Shown here: in pieces, positions 1 to 8,619 of the stretch | How the letters are laid out: every line of letters begins with the position of its first letter | How positions within the stretch are numbered: position 1 is the stretch's first letter | DNA from: CAZTHM01 sp041946825 | Lineage (GTDB): Bacteria; Acidobacteriota; Terriglobia; UBA7540 | Reading direction: 5' to 3' | DNA length: 64,000 bases | Assembly: GCA_041946825.1 (NCBI GenBank) | Contig: JBHGBD010000007.1 | Coordinates: 78,194-142,193, forward strand | Program-made: the position numbers and the translations under genes | The notes under the pieces: generated by a model | The model's input: the letters and a program-made list of their open reading frames with translations, nothing else | What the model was told of the DNA's origin: nothing | Databases searched by the model: none

Positions 1-99
1 CAGGTCGATGACGCCATATTTATTCAGGCTGTAGCCAACCAGAGCCAATCCGATCAGGAAAATAAGAATCCATCCGCCCTTTTCGATTCGCACGGCCAT
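1..99 (-). CDS. N-terminus of a membrane-anchored protein (cut by window edge)
   Basis: Thirty-three codons are visible, starting at the ATG at 99-97 and running off the left edge. A short basic N-terminus (MAVRIEKGG) is followed by one strongly hydrophobic segment (WILIFLIGLALVGY) and a polar stretch, which reads as an uncleaved single-pass anchor. The start has only a weak purine-rich site upstream. It lies downstream of, and on the same strand as, the binding protein and PspA, so it is probably the next gene of that block. Such blocks often carry an OmpA-like or second substrate-binding protein here, but the visible part cannot show that. Confidence 0.6.
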   Translation of the reverse strand, partial: MAVRIEKGGWILIFLIGLALVGYSLNKYGVIDL

Positions 100-111
100 G
101 ATTTGTCTCCG

Positions 112-168
112 CGTAGAGACGGCCCGGTGGGCCGTCTGAGAAAGAGACGTTCTATCGGAACGTCTCTA
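112..168. repeat. Double-hairpin intergenic element
   Basis: Two perfect inverted repeats sit side by side. AGACGGCCC at 117-125 pairs with GGGCCGTCT at 129-137, and GAGACGTTC at 144-152 pairs with GAACGTCTC at 158-166. The right arm overlaps the stop codon (166-168) of the binding-protein gene, so the repeat supplies the end of that reading frame. Related GACGGCC hairpins occur at 19945-19970 and 21166-21188, which makes this a dispersed repeat. It may also act as a terminator or RNA-stability element, but it has no T-run. Confidence 0.7.
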
Positions 169-1215
169 CTTGATTGTGCCCACCAGCTTCAGGTCCACGC
201 TCGCCTCGGGGTCGGAGGCGGGGCCTTTCAAGACTCCCGATTCGTGGTACATCTCCTGCGCCATCTTGAAAATGTTGTCGTAATCGGAAGTTCCCGGCGC
301 GCCGAAGAACGCCTTGTGATCGGCGGCGTCGGCGAGCTTCACGCCTTCCAGCATCGTCTTGGCAAGGTCTGTCGGAATGTTGAAATCCTTGATCGATCCG
401 ATCAGATTGTAGGCGCGCGCCGGCTCGGCCTTGATGAACTGCACACCTTCGAGCCAGCCTTGCGCGAACTTGGCCAGGGTGTCGGCGTGGCTCGCGGCGA
501 ACTTCTCGCTCACCACGAGAATGTCCGCGATCAGATTGTCTGCTGCCCGCGTGTCGTAAATCTTCTTGGATCCGGCGCGCTTTGAGACCGCGTCGCTCAT
601 ATCGGGATCCCAGGCGACCGCGGCATCGACTTTTTGCTGCGCGAAAAGTGTGGCAGGCTCGATGCCGTCCTTGGTGTGAACGGCCTGATCGAAGATTTGC
701 TTGCGCTGCGCCGCCGTCACGCCCGACTGCTTGGTGCCGTACCAGAGCAGGAAGTGCGAAGGCGTGTACGGCGCATAGGCCAATTTCTTTCCGGCCAGAT
801 CCTTCAGACTGTTGATCCCCTGAGCGGCGATGATGCCGTCCGCCCCGCGCGACCAATCCACGAGGAAGAATGCGCGCCCCTGGAAGCCGCGGGCCTTCAG
901 TTGCGCGTAATCCTTGGCCCAGACGTCGGCGGTCGTAAGCATCACATCCACGTTGCCGGTGGCGAGCGCCGCCGCGCCTTCCGTCCAGTCATCAATGATT
1001 TTGAATGAAACCTTCAGGCCCTTCTTCGCGAAGATCGACCCGGGCGCGGTATCGAGCCCGCCGTTCGCGACCAGGCCGCCCGCGCATCCGACCCAGATGT
1101 TCACGCGCACGCGGACTTCGTTCGGCCCCGCTGCCTGAGCGACCGGGATAAGCAGCACACCCAGCGTGACTATAAGTGCGAACAGACATCCGGCAATTTT
1201 CTTCACCCTTGTCAT
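166..1215 (-). CDS. NitT/TauA-type periplasmic substrate-binding protein
   Basis: A 349-residue protein with a clear signal peptide (basic MTRVKK, hydrophobic core, AQA cleavage site near residue 29). The mature part reads as an NMT1/TauA/SsuA-like periplasmic binding protein, with an IWVGCAGGL opening strand, a TGNVDVMLTT segment, and an INSLKDLAGKKLAY hinge typical of family 2 binding proteins. The ligand cannot be read from sequence. No permease or ATPase is visible nearby; instead it sits directly downstream of PspA, so it may be a sensor or scavenging component of an envelope-stress block rather than part of an ordinary ABC importer. GGAGGTG precedes the ATG at 1215. The gap to PspA (1216-1432) holds low-complexity GTGTCCTCTG words. 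Confidence 0.82.
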   Translation of the reverse strand: MTRVKKIAGCLFALIVTLGVLLIPVAQAAGPNEVRVRVNIWVGCAGGLVANGGLDTAPGSIFAKKGLKVSFKIIDDWTEGAAALATGNVDVMLTTADVWAKDYAQLKARGFQGRAFFLVDWSRGADGIIAAQGINSLKDLAGKKLAYAPYTPSHFLLWYGTKQSGVTAAQRKQIFDQAVHTKDGIEPATLFAQQKVDAAVAWDPDMSDAVSKRAGSKKIYDTRAADNLIADILVVSEKFAASHADTLAKFAQGWLEGVQFIKAEPARAYNLIGSIKDFNIPTDLAKTMLEGVKLADAADHKAFFGAPGTSDYDNIFKMAQEMYHESGVLKGPASDPEASVDLKLVGTIK

Positions 1216-1432
1216 CTCACACCTCCGTCGGTGCGGACATGCTTTGGGAAGGGATCTCCGTGTCCTCTGTGCGCGGGGAAAATGCGCCCAAGAGTTCGCA
1301 GAAACCCTCTGTGTCCTCTGCGTTTACGCTCGTACTCCACGGAGGGCACGGAGAACTGTGTCGCGGCTGCGGCATTACGGCCGCGTGGATTGTGCTCGAT
1401 CCATTCACAGCGGTTATGAACCAGCAAGTCCT

Positions 1433-2164
1433 CTAAGAAGTCTTCTGCGGTTCCTTCTCGCCGATGGTCTTCTCGGCGGTGGCCGACGCGGGCTGCGGCG
1501 AGATCAACCCCATTTCGACCTTGAATTGCTTCACAAGTTCGCTGGCGCGCATCTTCTCGGCTTCTTCTTCGATCTTGAATTTCTGGCTGTCCACCTTGTC
1601 CATGGCCATTTCCATGCGCGCTTCGTTGACCGCGGTCTCCTCTTCGATCTTGCGCACCATCTCGTCGTGCGTCTGGCTGATGCCCGCCACTTCGAACGAC
1701 TCCATGGCGTCGGCGACTTTCTTCTGCCACTGCGCCCGGCGGTAGTCGCGGATGGCGTTGAGCGCCTCCTGCGTCTTGCGCTCCTTCTCGCGCAGGAACG
1801 CCTGCTTGACGGTCATGGCCTTCTCGAAGGCGGCGCGGGCGGTGGCAAGCTGGCCCTGCGTGCGCGCCATGGCGCTGCGCACTTGCTCGAGTTGTGTGGC
1901 AAAGCTGCCGGCGATGTCGTCGCGTCCCGCCTGGATGGCCGCCTTCACCTTGCCGGTCAGGTCGGCGATATCGTTCTTGTACTTGCCCTCTTCCTTCTCG
2001 AGCAGCGTGACATTGGCTTTGACCATGGCGATGCTTTCATTCATGCGCGGCACCTGGTCGTTCATGTCCCGGATGTTCTGCTCGAGGATGATTTCCGGGT
2101 TCTCCGCGGCGGAAATGAAGAAGCCGATAAACGAGCGCACCATACGTGTCAGACGATTCCACAT
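1433..2164 (-). CDS. pspA: PspA/IM30 family membrane-maintenance protein
   Basis: A 243-residue, almost entirely alpha-helical coiled-coil protein. The N-terminus (MWNRLTRMVRSFIGFFISAAENPE) matches the amphipathic helix and ENPE turn of PspA/Vipp1, and a DMNDQVPRMNESIA segment follows. The family is ESCRT-III-like: it polymerises on damaged inner membrane and limits proton leakage, and in enterobacteria it also restrains PspF. No PspF or sigma-54 gene is visible here. The C-terminal 25 residues are low-complexity. It lies 21 bp downstream of the coiled-coil gene at 2186, so the two are likely co-transcribed. A purine-rich GAGAGGAG precedes the start. Confidence 0.9.
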   Translation of the reverse strand: MWNRLTRMVRSFIGFFISAAENPEIILEQNIRDMNDQVPRMNESIAMVKANVTLLEKEEGKYKNDIADLTGKVKAAIQAGRDDIAGSFATQLEQVRSAMARTQGQLATARAAFEKAMTVKQAFLREKERKTQEALNAIRDYRRAQWQKKVADAMESFEVAGISQTHDEMVRKIEEETAVNEARMEMAMDKVDSQKFKIEEEAEKMRASELVKQFKVEMGLISPQPASATAEKTIGEKEPQKTS

Positions 2165-2185
2165 AAATCCAACTCCTCTCTCGAA

Positions 2186-2890
2186 CTATGTACCCGACGG
2201 CTTGGGGGGAGCGGGCGGCGCCGGCCGCGGAGCCGAGGTGCTGGTGGTAATCGGGTTCTCGGTCACGAAATACGACACCGCGTCGGCGATCTTCTGCTCC
2301 TCTTGCTGTTTCTTCAGCCTCCAACCGAAAAATCTCTCTTTCTCCTTCGCGACCTCGTCGGTGTTCTTCCTCATGCGGGCCTGATAGTCGGCCACCATCT
2401 TGTCGAGTTCGGCCTGAATCTGGCGGTTTTCCTGCATTTTTTTACTCTCGAGTTCGAGCAAGCCTTTTTCCTGCACGCGCTCGTAGGTGTCGAGCGCCTT
2501 GTCGCGGCGCACCGCGTCCTGAATAACTTCCTGAACCTTCACGCCAGCCGCGTCGAGGGCCAGCAGGATCGAGCTGCGCTTTACCGACGGCGCGAGGCTT
2601 CGAATGTGCTCGCTCTGGAGCATGTCGGCGATCTTCATGATCGTGTAGCCATGCGTGGGCGGAGTAATCTCGGCGGCGCTGTAGATTTCGTCGAAAGAAG
2701 TTGGATTGCTTACCGGGGCGGTAAACTTGGGCTCGGCTGCTACGGAGGCGGCAATCTGGGCCACGGTCTGCGCCGGACTGGGCGGAGCCATGCGCGGGGC
2801 AGGGCTCGGCCCTGACGGGGAAGTCTCCTCGGCCTCGGTTTCCGCCGCCTGATCAACCGAGACGATGAAGTTGTACCATTTCTTGCTCAT
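2186..2890 (-). CDS. Uncharacterised coiled-coil protein upstream of PspA
   Basis: A 234-residue protein with no family I can name. Residues 1-12 (MSKKWYNFIVSV) look like a short conserved cap. Residues 15-60 are Pro/Ala/Ser-rich and probably disordered. Residues 60-125 are a compact helical part, and residues 125-210 form a long charged helix (QEKGLLELESKKMQENRQ and following) ending in a Pro-rich tail. It has no signal peptide or membrane segment. AGGGAG precedes the ATG. As the first gene of the PspA block it may be a PspA partner or adaptor; this rests only on position and the shared coiled-coil character. Confidence 0.75.
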   Translation of the reverse strand: MSKKWYNFIVSVDQAAETEAEETSPSGPSPAPRMAPPSPAQTVAQIAASVAAEPKFTAPVSNPTSFDEIYSAAEITPPTHGYTIMKIADMLQSEHIRSLAPSVKRSSILLALDAAGVKVQEVIQDAVRRDKALDTYERVQEKGLLELESKKMQENRQIQAELDKMVADYQARMRKNTDEVAKEKERFFGWRLKKQQEEQKIADAVSYFVTENPITTSTSAPRPAPPAPPKPSGT

Positions 2891-3894
2891 ACGCTACTCC
2901 CTGTTGCGCCTGCAATGAAGTTACGAACCTCCAGCGACGAGGGTTCTCTCGAAAGCAACAGTCTGCGCAGAGCCTAAGACACCAGCGTGCTAAAGTCAAC
3001 CAAAACGCGCCCAGCCCGGAAGCATCCGTCTTGTTAGCCGCAAGGGATTGCGTCTGGAGGAATAGCCTGACATCGTGGACGGACAAAATGCCGGCTTGAC
3101 GCGCCCCAGGGCGTGTGGTAGTCTAGTCATGTTCGCGTATCCTAAGAGGCTCGACACCCCCGGCGCGCGAATGGCTTCGCGACGACGCGCCCGGGCATCG
3201 AAACCGTGAAGCTGAGAATGGGATCTTGTCGATTCACAACGGCCTGGTCTCAAGGGAGAACTTCAGCCCATTCGGGAAGGGGTGGCTTGCGGCGCAGCGG
3301 TCTCAATCGACGGGCTATCCGCAGGCGACCGCCAAGCGCTCGGGGAGTGAGCGGCACTCCAGTCCGACTGACAAGGTGTCAGTTCAAGAACTCGAGATCA
3401 ACGCTCGCTGGCGAAAAATAAAGTTACTTCAAAAAACGTGGAACGATGGCGGAATGTCACTGAAAAGAAAGGATCGGGTTCCAAAAACTCTGGAACGACG
3501 CCGGAATGTTATAGAAAAGATTCCGGATAGGAGCCGATTGTGTCTGGAATGCCAGTGGAATCCAGCGGGGAGTAGCCATTTTCCCCATGTTGGCAGAAGC
3601 ATCGCGCGAGGCAGGGGTTTTGAAAAAGCGGAGCCGCCAAGTTACAGCAAACAAAGGAAGAGCTTTCACGCCGCGGGGTTTGGAATTCTAATCCCTTGAA
3701 AACAAGATACTTATTCAGGATTTATCCAATATCTTTCAGAAACCAAATGGGTTGCCACTAGAATGTCGGCTGCGGGACGTCTTCACCTATTGAACTGCAG
3801 CGGCCTCTGACATATGATTCCCAGAACCAGGCCAAGTGAGGGACGTGATAGTACGCATCCGGCGGCGAGCGCCGGACGCCGCTAGCAACCTGGA
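2891..3894. other. 1-kb stretch without a convincing gene
   Basis: The reading frames here (for example 3226-3699 plus and 3457-3669 minus) have atypical composition, no recognisable motifs and no good ribosome binding site. The only structure I see is an imperfect tandem duplication at 3428-3530 and a GC-rich hairpin just before the reductase start (around 3858-3885). It lies between the divergent PspA block and the acyl-reductase cluster, so it should contain promoters for both. It may include decayed coding DNA. Confidence 0.5.
3428..3530. repeat. Imperfect 52-bp tandem duplication
   Basis: Two copies offset by 52 bp share the core words TGGAACGA and GGAATGT and a GAAAAGA tail (copy 1 about 3428-3478, copy 2 about 3479-3530). 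The unit is not a multiple of three, so it does not encode a protein repeat. Either it arose by local duplication in non-coding DNA or it is a remnant of a longer array. No copies were noticed elsewhere in the window. Confidence 0.55.
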
Positions 3895-6177
3895 ATGACG
3901 AACCCTTCCGACAGAATCGTCTTTTGGAGAGTGGAGGGAAGCCTCCTGGTACGCAGTTCTGTGCGCGCCGTGGCTTTCTTCACGCTGAACTCGCAGAGCT
4001 TTTCCGGCCGCTGGCTAAGGCGGGGAACGATGGCGATTCTGACTTTTATCCTCCCTATCCTCTATCTGTTCCACCGGGTATTTGCCACCCGTGTCATACA
4101 TACCCTGCTGCGCGGGGTGAGCCGCGATCGACTCGATTACCTGGGAGAAGAATATTTCGAGTATGTCCTGAAGCCACGGCTCAATCCTGTCGCCGTCGGG
4201 GAGCTCAAACAACTCCTTTCGACACACGTCCCGGTAGTTCTGGTCAGTGACGGTCTCGATCACGTCTTGCGCCCGCTGGCGGCGTATCTGGGCGTGGGGC
4301 AAATCATCGCCAATCGCCTGGAGTTTCGTGACCGCCACGCCACGGGCCGACTGATGGGCCCGATCATCCCTCCGCGCTCGATTCTCAGCCGCCTGGGAAA
4401 GCACACGCGCTTGGATGCCGAGAAACTCGCTGCGCAACTGGGGATATCTCCCACCGCGGTGGCGCTGGCGATAACTCTTGCCTCGCGACCTGTCATCCGT
4501 CATACCCATCCCCTCGTCGACCTCACCGGGACCTCGCACGGCGAACCACTTTCAGTGCGCAAGGCGCTGGCGGGAAAGCACATCCTTCTCATCGGAGGGA
4601 CTGGCTTCATTGGCAAGGTTTGGCTGGCGGATATCCTGACCAAGGTGCCTGACATCGGCAAGATCTACCTCCTCATCCGAAAGCAGCGCTCCGCCACTTC
4701 GGTGCGGCGGTTCGAGAAGATCATCGAGGAGTCGCCTGTGTTCGAGGGCTTCCACGAGCGCTACGGGGCCGACCTGGGACGATTCATGCGCGAGCACATT
4801 GAAGTCCTCGACGGCGACGTAACGCAACCCGGCCTCGGCTTGGATGCGGCCACCCGCGCTCGGCTGGCTTCGCGGCTTGACCTGATCTTGAATAGCGCCG
4901 GGCTGACGGATTTCAATCCTGATTTGCGGACAGCCCTGGCCATCAACGTGGATGGCATGGTGCACTTGACGGCTTTCGTTCGAGAATGCCATCACGCCGG
5001 ACTTTTGCATTTGTCCACCTGCTTTGTCGTGGGATTTCGTGACGGCCGGGTGAGAGAGGAACTGGTTTCGAACTATACGCCGAACTCGGCGAAGGATTTT
5101 GACGCCGAGCGGGAGCGCCAGTCCCTTCACGAATTGGTCCGTGCCATCGAGCAGCGGGCCGAGTCCCCCGAGGTCACGGAGGAATTGAGGAAACAGGCGC
5201 TCGGGAAGGCCACGGCGAGTAAGACCATGGCCGAGGCCTCGCTCGATCACCAGGTGCGGAAGAACCGTTTGCGGTGGGTGCGCGCCCAGATGGTGGAAGC
5301 GGGCACCCGGCGCGCCCGGCAGCTCGGCTGGCCGAACACGTATTGCTTCACCAAGAGCCTGGGCGAATCGTTGCTCGCCAGGCTGTGTGACGGGGTTCCG
5401 CTGGCGGTGGTGCGGCCGTCGATTACAGAGACTTCCACCCATGAACCCTTTCGCGGCTGGAACGAAGGTGTCAATACCTCGGCGCCGCTTTCGTATCTCT
5501 CCCGTGGTTACTTCCGGCAGCTTCCCTCCAACGCGCGCAAGTGCCTGGACGTGATTCCCGTGGACCTGGTGGCGCGCGGGATGACGCTGATCGCCGCGGC
5601 GGTCGTCGAGCGGCGGCACGAGCGGCTCTACCATCTGGCGACCTCGGCCTGCAACCCCTGCGACATGGGCCGCACCATCGAATTGACCGGTTTGGCCCAC
5701 CGTAAACACCTGCGGGCCCAGGGCGGGCTCGAAAACCAGATCCGTCTCCGGTTTGACACTATCCCGGTCTCGAAGCGGCGCTTCAAAACCTTTTCCGCGC
5801 CGGGTCAGAAGGCCATGATTCGCGCTTTGCGGCGGCTCAGTTCGCCGATACCGTTTGCCTATTCCTCGCTGGTCCGGAAGGAAAGGGACTTGGAGCGCGT
5901 GGAAAAGCTTATAGAGCTCTATGAGCCCTTCATTCTGCACAACGAGCACGTCTTCGAGGCGCAGAATGTCGAGATGCTCTCCGCGCTCCTGCCTCCCAAT
6001 GAGCGGGAAGGGTTTGGCTACGACCCCCATTCGCTTGACTGGTGGGATTATTGGATCAACATCCATATCCCGGCGTTGCGCCGGTGGACGTATCCGCTTA
6101 TCGAAGGACGCCCGCTCGAAGCTCGAACGGCTCGCCCTTTCAGCTACGAGGTCCGATCGGAGAAGGCGACGAACTGA
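3895..6177 (+). CDS. Degenerate HAD domain fused to fatty acyl-CoA reductase (SDR, NAD-binding 4)
   Basis: A 760-residue two-domain protein. Residues 8-210 resemble a HAD-IB fold, but the nucleophile motif reads FWRVEGSL where FDLDGTL is expected and no motif IV aspartate pair is seen, so this half is probably a pseudo-phosphatase. An ILTFILPILYLF segment (48-59) suggests membrane contact. Residues 228-600 are an extended SDR of the Male-sterility/NAD-binding 4 type: GGTGFIG at 234-240 binds the dinucleotide, LST at 373-375 gives the active-site Ser/Thr, and Y483-xxx-K487 is the catalytic pair. The family reduces acyl-CoA or acyl-ACP thioesters to aldehyde or alcohol with NADPH. A C-terminal aromatic-rich region follows. 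It heads the acyl-metabolism cluster running to 16800. The HAD-reductase pairing is reminiscent of the ElbD ether-lipid enzyme of myxobacteria (comparison from memory). Confidence 0.85.
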   Translation: MTNPSDRIVFWRVEGSLLVRSSVRAVAFFTLNSQSFSGRWLRRGTMAILTFILPILYLFHRVFATRVIHTLLRGVSRDRLDYLGEEYFEYVLKPRLNPVAVGELKQLLSTHVPVVLVSDGLDHVLRPLAAYLGVGQIIANRLEFRDRHATGRLMGPIIPPRSILSRLGKHTRLDAEKLAAQLGISPTAVALAITLASRPVIRHTHPLVDLTGTSHGEPLSVRKALAGKHILLIGGTGFIGKVWLADILTKVPDIGKIYLLIRKQRSATSVRRFEKIIEESPVFEGFHERYGADLGRFMREHIEVLDGDVTQPGLGLDAATRARLASRLDLILNSAGLTDFNPDLRTALAINVDGMVHLTAFVRECHHAGLLHLSTCFVVGFRDGRVREELVSNYTPNSAKDFDAERERQSLHELVRAIEQRAESPEVTEELRKQALGKATASKTMAEASLDHQVRKNRLRWVRAQMVEAGTRRARQLGWPNTYCFTKSLGESLLARLCDGVPLAVVRPSITETSTHEPFRGWNEGVNTSAPLSYLSRGYFRQLPSNARKCLDVIPVDLVARGMTLIAAAVVERRHERLYHLATSACNPCDMGRTIELTGLAHRKHLRAQGGLENQIRLRFDTIPVSKRRFKTFSAPGQKAMIRALRRLSSPIPFAYSSLVRKERDLERVEKLIELYEPFILHNEHVFEAQNVEMLSALLPPNEREGFGYDPHSLDWWDYWINIHIPALRRWTYPLIEGRPLEARTARPFSYEVRSEKATN

Positions 6178-6210
6178 AAAGAAGGGAATAGGGAGCAGGA
6201 AAAGAGAGAT

Positions 6211-6546
6211 TCAGAGACTTGCTAAGGCTGAAGGCTCGTCGTTAAACGGTTTGAGGATGTCGCTGAGGCGGGAGATTTCCAGTGCGTGCTTCACCTGAGG
6301 TGACGGCGCGCAGAAGAGGCACTTGGCTCCCTTTGATTCGGCCATGGTGAACGCGCCAACCAGCGCGCCCATTCCGGAACTGTCAATGAAAGGCACTCCG
6401 GTCAGGTTGACGAGGATGGTTTTCTCACCCGCCTCCAACAGTTCGTGGAAGCTGTTGCGGAAAAGTTCGATGGCTTCGCCGAGCCCCAGCCGGCCTTTGA
6501 CGTCCAGCACGGTCGCATTTTCAAGCTTGCGGGAATTGACAGCCAA
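6211..6546 (-). CDS. STAS-domain anti-sigma factor antagonist
   Basis: A 111-residue single-domain STAS protein of the SpoIIAA/RsbV type. DSSG at residues 55-58 contains the serine that cognate kinase/anti-sigma proteins phosphorylate; the dephosphorylated form releases a sigma factor. KGRLGLGEA near residue 17 is the usual first strand and helix. No anti-sigma kinase or PP2C phosphatase is visible nearby, so partners must be elsewhere or different. It is transcribed against the reductase gene, ending 33 bp from that gene's stop. A TATATATA run at about 6607-6614 lies upstream on its promoter side. It could report on the lipid cluster or be an unrelated insertion. Confidence 0.85.
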   Translation of the reverse strand: MAVNSRKLENATVLDVKGRLGLGEAIELFRNSFHELLEAGEKTILVNLTGVPFIDSSGMGALVGAFTMAESKGAKCLFCAPSPQVKHALEISRLSDILKPFNDEPSALASL

Positions 6547-6987
6547 GTCAACCTCTGCCGCTCAAGATGTGAAGTCCTGGCTAAGTCCCAAAGCGCTGCG
6601 CACAACTATATATACTGCGGCGCGAAAATCAAGCAGATTACGGATAGTCGAGAAGGCTTCTGGATCCTCTGAATCTCGAGATCAGGGATCTCCGCCCTTC
6701 TAACAGACATCTTCCGCCCAACTGACTGAAGTCAGAGTACAATTTGCCATCACGCCTTGGGTCGTGCGCTTGAGTTGCCCGCCGCGCCGATAACCTATCT
6801 GTTTTCAATTGGTTGTAGGAATGCAGATGCGCCCAAATTGTTCGATATGCCTGCCTCGCCCCTTCAGGCTCTCATACTAAAGTACTGGTACTCGCGAGCC
6901 ATTGCTCGATGACCCGTTCCGTCCGAGAATTGCGCCATGAGTGAGGGAGATAGCACGAGTTGGTTGCGCCAGGAAAGGACGGAGAAC

Positions 6988-7137
6988 ATGATTGAGACGC
7001 GAACCATCGACGAGACAGCGGTTGAACCATGCCCGACTTGCGGTTGGGTGAAATTCAATCCCCATTGCCCGGAGTGCAACGAGGTCCGTGAGCAGTGCCT
7101 GCTGATGGGGACAGGGATCGAAGGTTTCGACATGTAG
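6988..7137 (+). CDS. Small CxxC/CxxC putative zinc-ribbon protein
   Basis: A 49-residue protein starting at an ATG preceded by GGAAAGGACGGAG. An upstream in-frame ATG at 6937 has no clear site. The core has CPTC, then PHCPEC, then a later Cys (REQC), the spacing of a small zinc ribbon. Nothing else is identifiable. It lies alone between the STAS gene and the CHASE3-PAS gene. It could be a short regulatory or metal-binding peptide; a chance open frame cannot be excluded, although the paired Cys motifs and the ribosome binding site argue against that. The flanks 6547-6987 and 7138-7493 hold no other gene I can support. Confidence 0.45.
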   Translation: MIETRTIDETAVEPCPTCGWVKFNPHCPECNEVREQCLLMGTGIEGFDM

Positions 7138-7315
7138 GCCGTCGGGAGTGGCGCTAGGCCTGGCGTCCGTCACAACCAGGCGGCGTTCTTGGGCCGAGCT
7201 CCTTCGACGGACGAAGGCTTCGAAGTGGGCGCAACTCTCCCGGCATCCGAGTCGCTGGTGGATTCAATTCGGCTGCGCTGCCGAAGAGCGTCACGGTATT
7301 TACGTAACCTAACAA

Positions 7316-7360
7316 GAGCACTTCCAAGGCTGGGCGGCTTTGGCGGTGCTCATTGTTTTT
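7316..7360 (+). terminator. Candidate intrinsic terminator
   Basis: GAGCAC at 7316-7321 pairs with GTGCTC at 7346-7351, with a weaker inner CCAAG/CTTTGG pairing, and is followed by ATTGTTTTT. It would end transcription of the small CxxC gene before the CHASE3-PAS gene. The long imperfect inner part lowers confidence. Confidence 0.4.
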
Positions 7361-7493
7361 GGGATGAGGCCAAGACTCCGCTCCGCTTTGAACTCCGAGC
7401 GGATTGTACCTGGATTTTCAAATAACTGAGCCGGGGCGCACATCGGAACGCGAACCCGGGCCTCGCCTGTGATATAGATAATCCGGAGGCGGC

Positions 7494-8504
7494 ATGAAAA
7501 GCTCGGCTTTGAAGAAGGTGTCGACAGGACTTGTCCTGGCGCTGCCGGTCCTGCTGGTCCTGGATTATCTTCAATACCAGTCGGTCCAGATTGTTTCCGG
7601 GACCCATCGGATGCTTGTGCGCAGCAACGAGGCGCTCCGGGAAATCAACACCCTGCGGTGGCAGCTGGCGCAAGCCGAAGATGCGGTCGATCGATACATC
7701 GCAACCGGCGAGACCGTGGCGTTAAATCCCTTCTACGCATCCGGAGGAGCGGTTCGTGAAACGCTTGGCCGGCTTGGTTCTCTGGTCGAGAATGTGCCGG
7801 AGCAGAAAGCCCGGATCCAGAAACTCGATCCATTGGTCTCGAAGCGCATCGAACTCCTCAAGCAGGAAGTCGCGTTGCGAGATCAGAAGGGACTGGCGAT
7901 CGAGAAAGTGCGCCCTCTCGAATCCGAGGGACACGGGATCAGTGATGAAATTTTATCCCTGGCTGGGGATATGGAGAAAGCTGAGGCCGATGCCTTGAAG
8001 CGCCGCAGCGATGATGCGCGGGGAAGCGTCCAGCGCGCCACCTTCATTACGCCCTTTGCTGCCATCCTCGGGATCTGGCTTGTCGCCTTGGCGGCACTCC
8101 TCCTTTTTCGTGACGCGACGGAGAAGAAGTGGACGGGGATTGAGCGGCGGATGCACACGCGACTGGTCGAGACCCTCCCCGTGAGCATTTTCATAGTTGA
8201 CGAACACGATCTCATCTTCTTTACGAACCCGGCCCATGACGCCCTCTTCGGTTACGACTCCGGTGAACTTATCGGGCGCCACGCTTCCGCCCTGCAGAGC
8301 GTACCTCGTGACGAAGCCGATCACCCGTTCGGCGAGATTTCCGAGTCCTTAAGTGTGAACGGAAACTGGGCGGGTACGCTCGAATGCCGCAAGAAAGACG
8401 GCGCGGCGTTTTCGTGTTTCGTGCGCGCGCGAAACATGGACCTCCCCGGCAAGGTTTATCGGATTTTCGCGTTGTATGAGTTGGGTGGCAAAATGGGAGG
8501 CTAG
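7494..8504 (+). CDS. CHASE3-PAS membrane sensor without output domain
   Basis: A 336-residue protein. TM1 is at about 9-27, an extracytoplasmic helical CHASE3-like domain spans about 28-183, TM2 is at about 186-206, and one PAS domain covers about 220-330 (LVETLPVSIFIVDEHDLIFF is its first strand region, then GYDSGELIGR). It stops at GGKMGG without histidine kinase, GGDEF or methyl-accepting parts, so it must pass its signal to a separate protein or is a truncated kinase. GGAGG precedes the ATG. The SDR gene that follows is read in another frame and starts 116 bp after this stop. It may sense membrane state for the lipid cluster; this is inferred from position only. Confidence 0.82.
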   Translation: MKSSALKKVSTGLVLALPVLLVLDYLQYQSVQIVSGTHRMLVRSNEALREINTLRWQLAQAEDAVDRYIATGETVALNPFYASGGAVRETLGRLGSLVENVPEQKARIQKLDPLVSKRIELLKQEVALRDQKGLAIEKVRPLESEGHGISDEILSLAGDMEKAEADALKRRSDDARGSVQRATFITPFAAILGIWLVALAALLLFRDATEKKWTGIERRMHTRLVETLPVSIFIVDEHDLIFFTNPAHDALFGYDSGELIGRHASALQSVPRDEADHPFGEISESLSVNGNWAGTLECRKKDGAAFSCFVRARNMDLPGKVYRIFALYELGGKMGG

Positions 8505-8619
8505 TGCCCGGTCTCAATATCTGCGGAGTTTCTCCTTGCGCCATCCCGGCGGAGTTTGCGGCTCCGCCAAAAAACCACATCGCATTTCCAACCTTCACGC
8601 TAAAATAGCCCCTGGCAAT

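Noticed and set aside
1166..2815. 549-residue plus-strand open frame over the PspA block
   Set aside because: Antisense shadow of pspA and its neighbour; Arg/His/Leu-rich without motifs.
3226..3699. 157-residue plus-strand frame
   Set aside because: No ribosome binding site, odd composition, and it reads through a 52-bp tandem repeat that would shift frame between copies.
4552..6066. 504-residue minus-strand open frame
   Set aside because: Shadow of the fatty acyl reductase; no recognisable motif.
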